Origin: Leptospira licerasiae serovar Varillal str. VAR 010
Lineage (GTDB): Bacteria > Spirochaetota > Leptospiria > Leptospirales > Leptospiraceae
Direction: 5' to 3'
DNA: 64,000 nucleotides
NCBI RefSeq assembly: GCF_000244755.1
Contig: NZ_AHOO02000006.1
Span: 62,001-126,000 of the forward strand
Position 1 is the first letter of the stretch. The number at the start of each line of letters is the position of its first letter. Below the pieces are notes generated by a model. It saw only the letters and a program-made list of their open reading frames with translations, did not search any database and had not been told where the DNA came from. This document shows, in pieces, positions 62,711 to 64,000 of this stretch. Made by a program: the position numbers and the translations under genes.

Positions 62711-63016
62711 TTAGGATTGGAATTTAAGGGACTCTTCCCTTAGTTTTCTGTTGGCGAGTTCAAGTTCTTTGATCCGATTCATTGCGGAAATTAATTCATC
62801 TCTGGATAAGTTAGTCACAACTGAAGTTGCATCAAAAGCTTCTTTAACATCCTTTAATTCTTGTCCGGAGTATTGGATGATCGTCTCATACATACGAATG
62901 ATCTCATCCGCATTTTCCAATTCCTGTTCATTCAATCTCAAAACTTTCTCATAACCTTTGATGATATCGTTTTGGATTTTTATTTTTTTCTGTAGTTCCT
63001 CGACGGAATCGCTCAT
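62711..63016 (-). CDS. Small coiled-coil protein
   Basis: 101 residues, heptad-rich and highly charged from start to end (VEELQKKIKIQNDIIKGYEKVLRLNEQELENADEIIRMYETII is the first half), with no membrane segment or cysteine. AGGAG precedes the ATG. The gene is nine bases upstream of the PP2C/ATPase gene, so it is likely a partner or scaffold for that system. No family recognised. Confidence 0.75.
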   Translation of the reverse strand: MSDSVEELQKKIKIQNDIIKGYEKVLRLNEQELENADEIIRMYETIIQYSGQELKDVKEAFDATSVVTNLSRDELISAMNRIKELELANRKLREESLKFQS

Positions 63017-63041
63017 CCGTTTGCTCCTAAAATAATATATA

Positions 63042-63069
63042 TTGACAGTGCACCCAAGGAGACCATATT
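63042..63069 (+). promoter_or_regulatory. Promoter of tRNA-Ala
   Basis: TTGACA (63042-63047), 16-base spacer, CATATT (63064-63069, four of six matches). The tRNA begins 10 bases after the -10 element, a usual spacing for a short-leader stable RNA. Confidence 0.6.
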
Positions 63070-63078
63070 GGAATCAGA

Positions 63079-63151
<73 letters not shown>

Positions 63152-63206
63152 CACACCAACGCCGAACCTAATAGATAGTTTCCTTTCCGAATCACTGTCA
63201 AGACTA

Positions 63207-63893
63207 ATGCGAGAGAATCATTGGACTTTTACCAGCCGGGGAAATCCCAAAAAAGACGAGGTGCTTTGGCTTCGGGACCCCTTACATTCTTTTGATAGGT
63301 CCTTTAGCCCGGAACTTTCTTCCGATTATTATCTTACTGTAGCGGAAGGTCCTGAAAAATTCAGCGGATTTTCGAATACGGATATTCTGGATTTTTTAGA
63401 TAAAAGAAAGAAGAAACAAATTCTAATTGCGGAAGGATTTTCCGCGAGATTGATCTGGCCGCTTCTCACCCAAAGTAACGACAAAATACTTTCTGCATTT
63501 TTGATTTTCCCAAACCCTCTGCCTGTATCCGGATACTCCACATCTATTTTGGAAAAAACGGATTGGTTTTTAAGGAATTTGACCCAAATCCCTAAGTTCT
63601 TCTGGGACCCATTCGGCTTAGAAAAGTTATGGAACGGATTAGAAAAGGAAGATCTCTATTCCCAAAAGGCAAAATGTCCGGTGGGTATCCTACTTCCCAG
63701 AACTGTTGGTCCTTTAGCTACCCAAGCGGAAATATTACAAAATTTTTCCGTCGGAACTTCGGTCTTTAGATGGGAAGCTCAAAATCCAAGATTTTTAGAA
63801 CCGACCGGTTGGCTGCTGTCTAAAATCCTAGAACCATTCTTAAAATCTGGTGGGCAAAAACCGGTGAAAGATAGCTCTAGGACAAGGTTCTGA
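63207..63893 (+). CDS. Hypothetical protein upstream of def
   Basis: 228 residues from ATG 63207; the reading frame extends back through the tRNA, so the start must be after it, and no clear ribosome site supports any one start. Features are [34 protein letters not shown] and [21 protein letters not shown]. The order of a strand, a GxS turn and helices is faintly like an alpha/beta-hydrolase, but no catalytic triad is convincing. It ends three bases before def. Confidence 0.6.
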   Translation: MRENHWTFTSRGNPKKDEVLWLRDPLHSFDRSFSPELSSDYYLTVAEGPEKFSGFSNTDILDFLDKRKKKQILIAEGFSARLIWPLLTQSNDKILSAFLIFPNPLPVSGYSTSILEKTDWFLRNLTQIPKFFWDPFGLEKLWNGLEKEDLYSQKAKCPVGILLPRTVGPLATQAEILQNFSVGTSVFRWEAQNPRFLEPTGWLLSKILEPFLKSGGQKPVKDSSRTRF

Positions 63894-63895
63894 AA

Positions 63896-64000
63896 ATGTC
63901 AGTGCGTAAAATTCTCAAAATCGGCGATCCACTTCTAAGAAAGACCAGCGAAACTGTTCATCCGGACGAATTGGGAACCAAAGAATTCAAAAAGTTGATC
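63896..64000 (+). CDS. def: Peptide deformylase, 5' part
   Basis: Only 35 codons are inside the window. The N-terminus [20 protein letters not shown] matches peptide deformylase (VRKIL..GDPxLRKxS). It would remove the formyl group from nascent Met, acting after the formyltransferase encoded by fmt at 8318-9262. The catalytic GxGxAAPQ, EGCLS and HExDH motifs lie beyond the end. Confidence 0.88.
   Translation, partial: MSVRKILKIGDPLLRKTSETVHPDELGTKEFKKLI

Overview
The window is bacterial chromosome, almost certainly from Leptospira (Spirochaetes). The support is spirochaete-type FlaB flagellins, short non-overlapping single-copy housekeeping genes of leptospiral type, split heptose genes plus Kdo and Lpt genes (a spirochaete that makes LPS), a che cluster with CheD, many TTG and GTG starts, and dispersed palindromic intergenic repeats. 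Composition is moderate GC. The species cannot be fixed from the sequence alone. I see no phage, IS element or CRISPR array; this is core genome with a few accessory patches.

Bases 1-6,600 hold the 3' end of comM (+), followed by a compact minus-strand cluster, read right to left: rpsP, khpA, rimM, trmD, rplS, rnhB, a FliK-like protein, an FlhB C-domain-like protein, an HD-GYP protein, yraN and a small orphan. Bases 6,676-24,569 are one minus-strand run of 17 genes, most of them overlapping or abutting: hldE kinase, hldE adenylyltransferase, pyrG, kdsA, lptC, lptA-like, lptB, rpoN, hprK, ptsH, ntrY-like, ntrX-like, a divergent uracil-DNA-glycosylase-like protein, priA, fmt, a PASTA protein and rpe. 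It joins LPS precursor synthesis and export to sigma-54, a sigma-54 activator/kinase pair and the HPr/HprK switch.

Bases 24,632-28,468 carry a Lon-substrate-domain protein (+), then an NlpC/P60 peptidase, a POT peptide transporter and a cobalamin adenosyltransferase (all -). Bases 28,777-29,628 are a flagellin gene with a structured leader. Bases 29,708-37,076 are a minus-strand Cu(I)/Ag(I)-type efflux cluster: a Cys-rich exported protein, a TolC-like protein, a DUF3347-like protein, a CusB-like lipoprotein, CusA, a bufferin-like (BufA2-type) Cys peptide and a small helical exported protein. A PHP-domain membrane protein, a GT2 and an ArnT-like GT83 glycosyltransferase follow. A second flagellin (-) is divergent from ispH (+).

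Bases 43,886-55,094 are a plus-strand signalling and chemotaxis operon: PAS/GAF histidine kinase, receiver-ATPase protein, CheY, STAS, CheA, a triple-PAS chemoreceptor, CheW, CheD and CheB, with no cheR in the window. Bases 55,124-63,016 are minus-strand: an acyl-CoA carboxylase pair (biotin carboxylase/biotin carrier and carboxyltransferase), preceded by a partner-switch module (coiled-coil protein, GAF-PP2C-HATPase protein, STAS protein). The window ends with tRNA-Ala(GGC), an unassigned gene and the start of def.

The most interesting items are: two independent flagellin leaders carrying CsrA-type GGA hairpins plus GGA in the Shine-Dalgarno; an orphan bufferin-like peptide inside a Cus-type operon; a UDG-like protein that keeps the four Fe-S cysteines but has lost the catalytic His motif; a PriA that has lost exactly one of two zinc sites; and an HD-GYP protein lacking the HD histidine.
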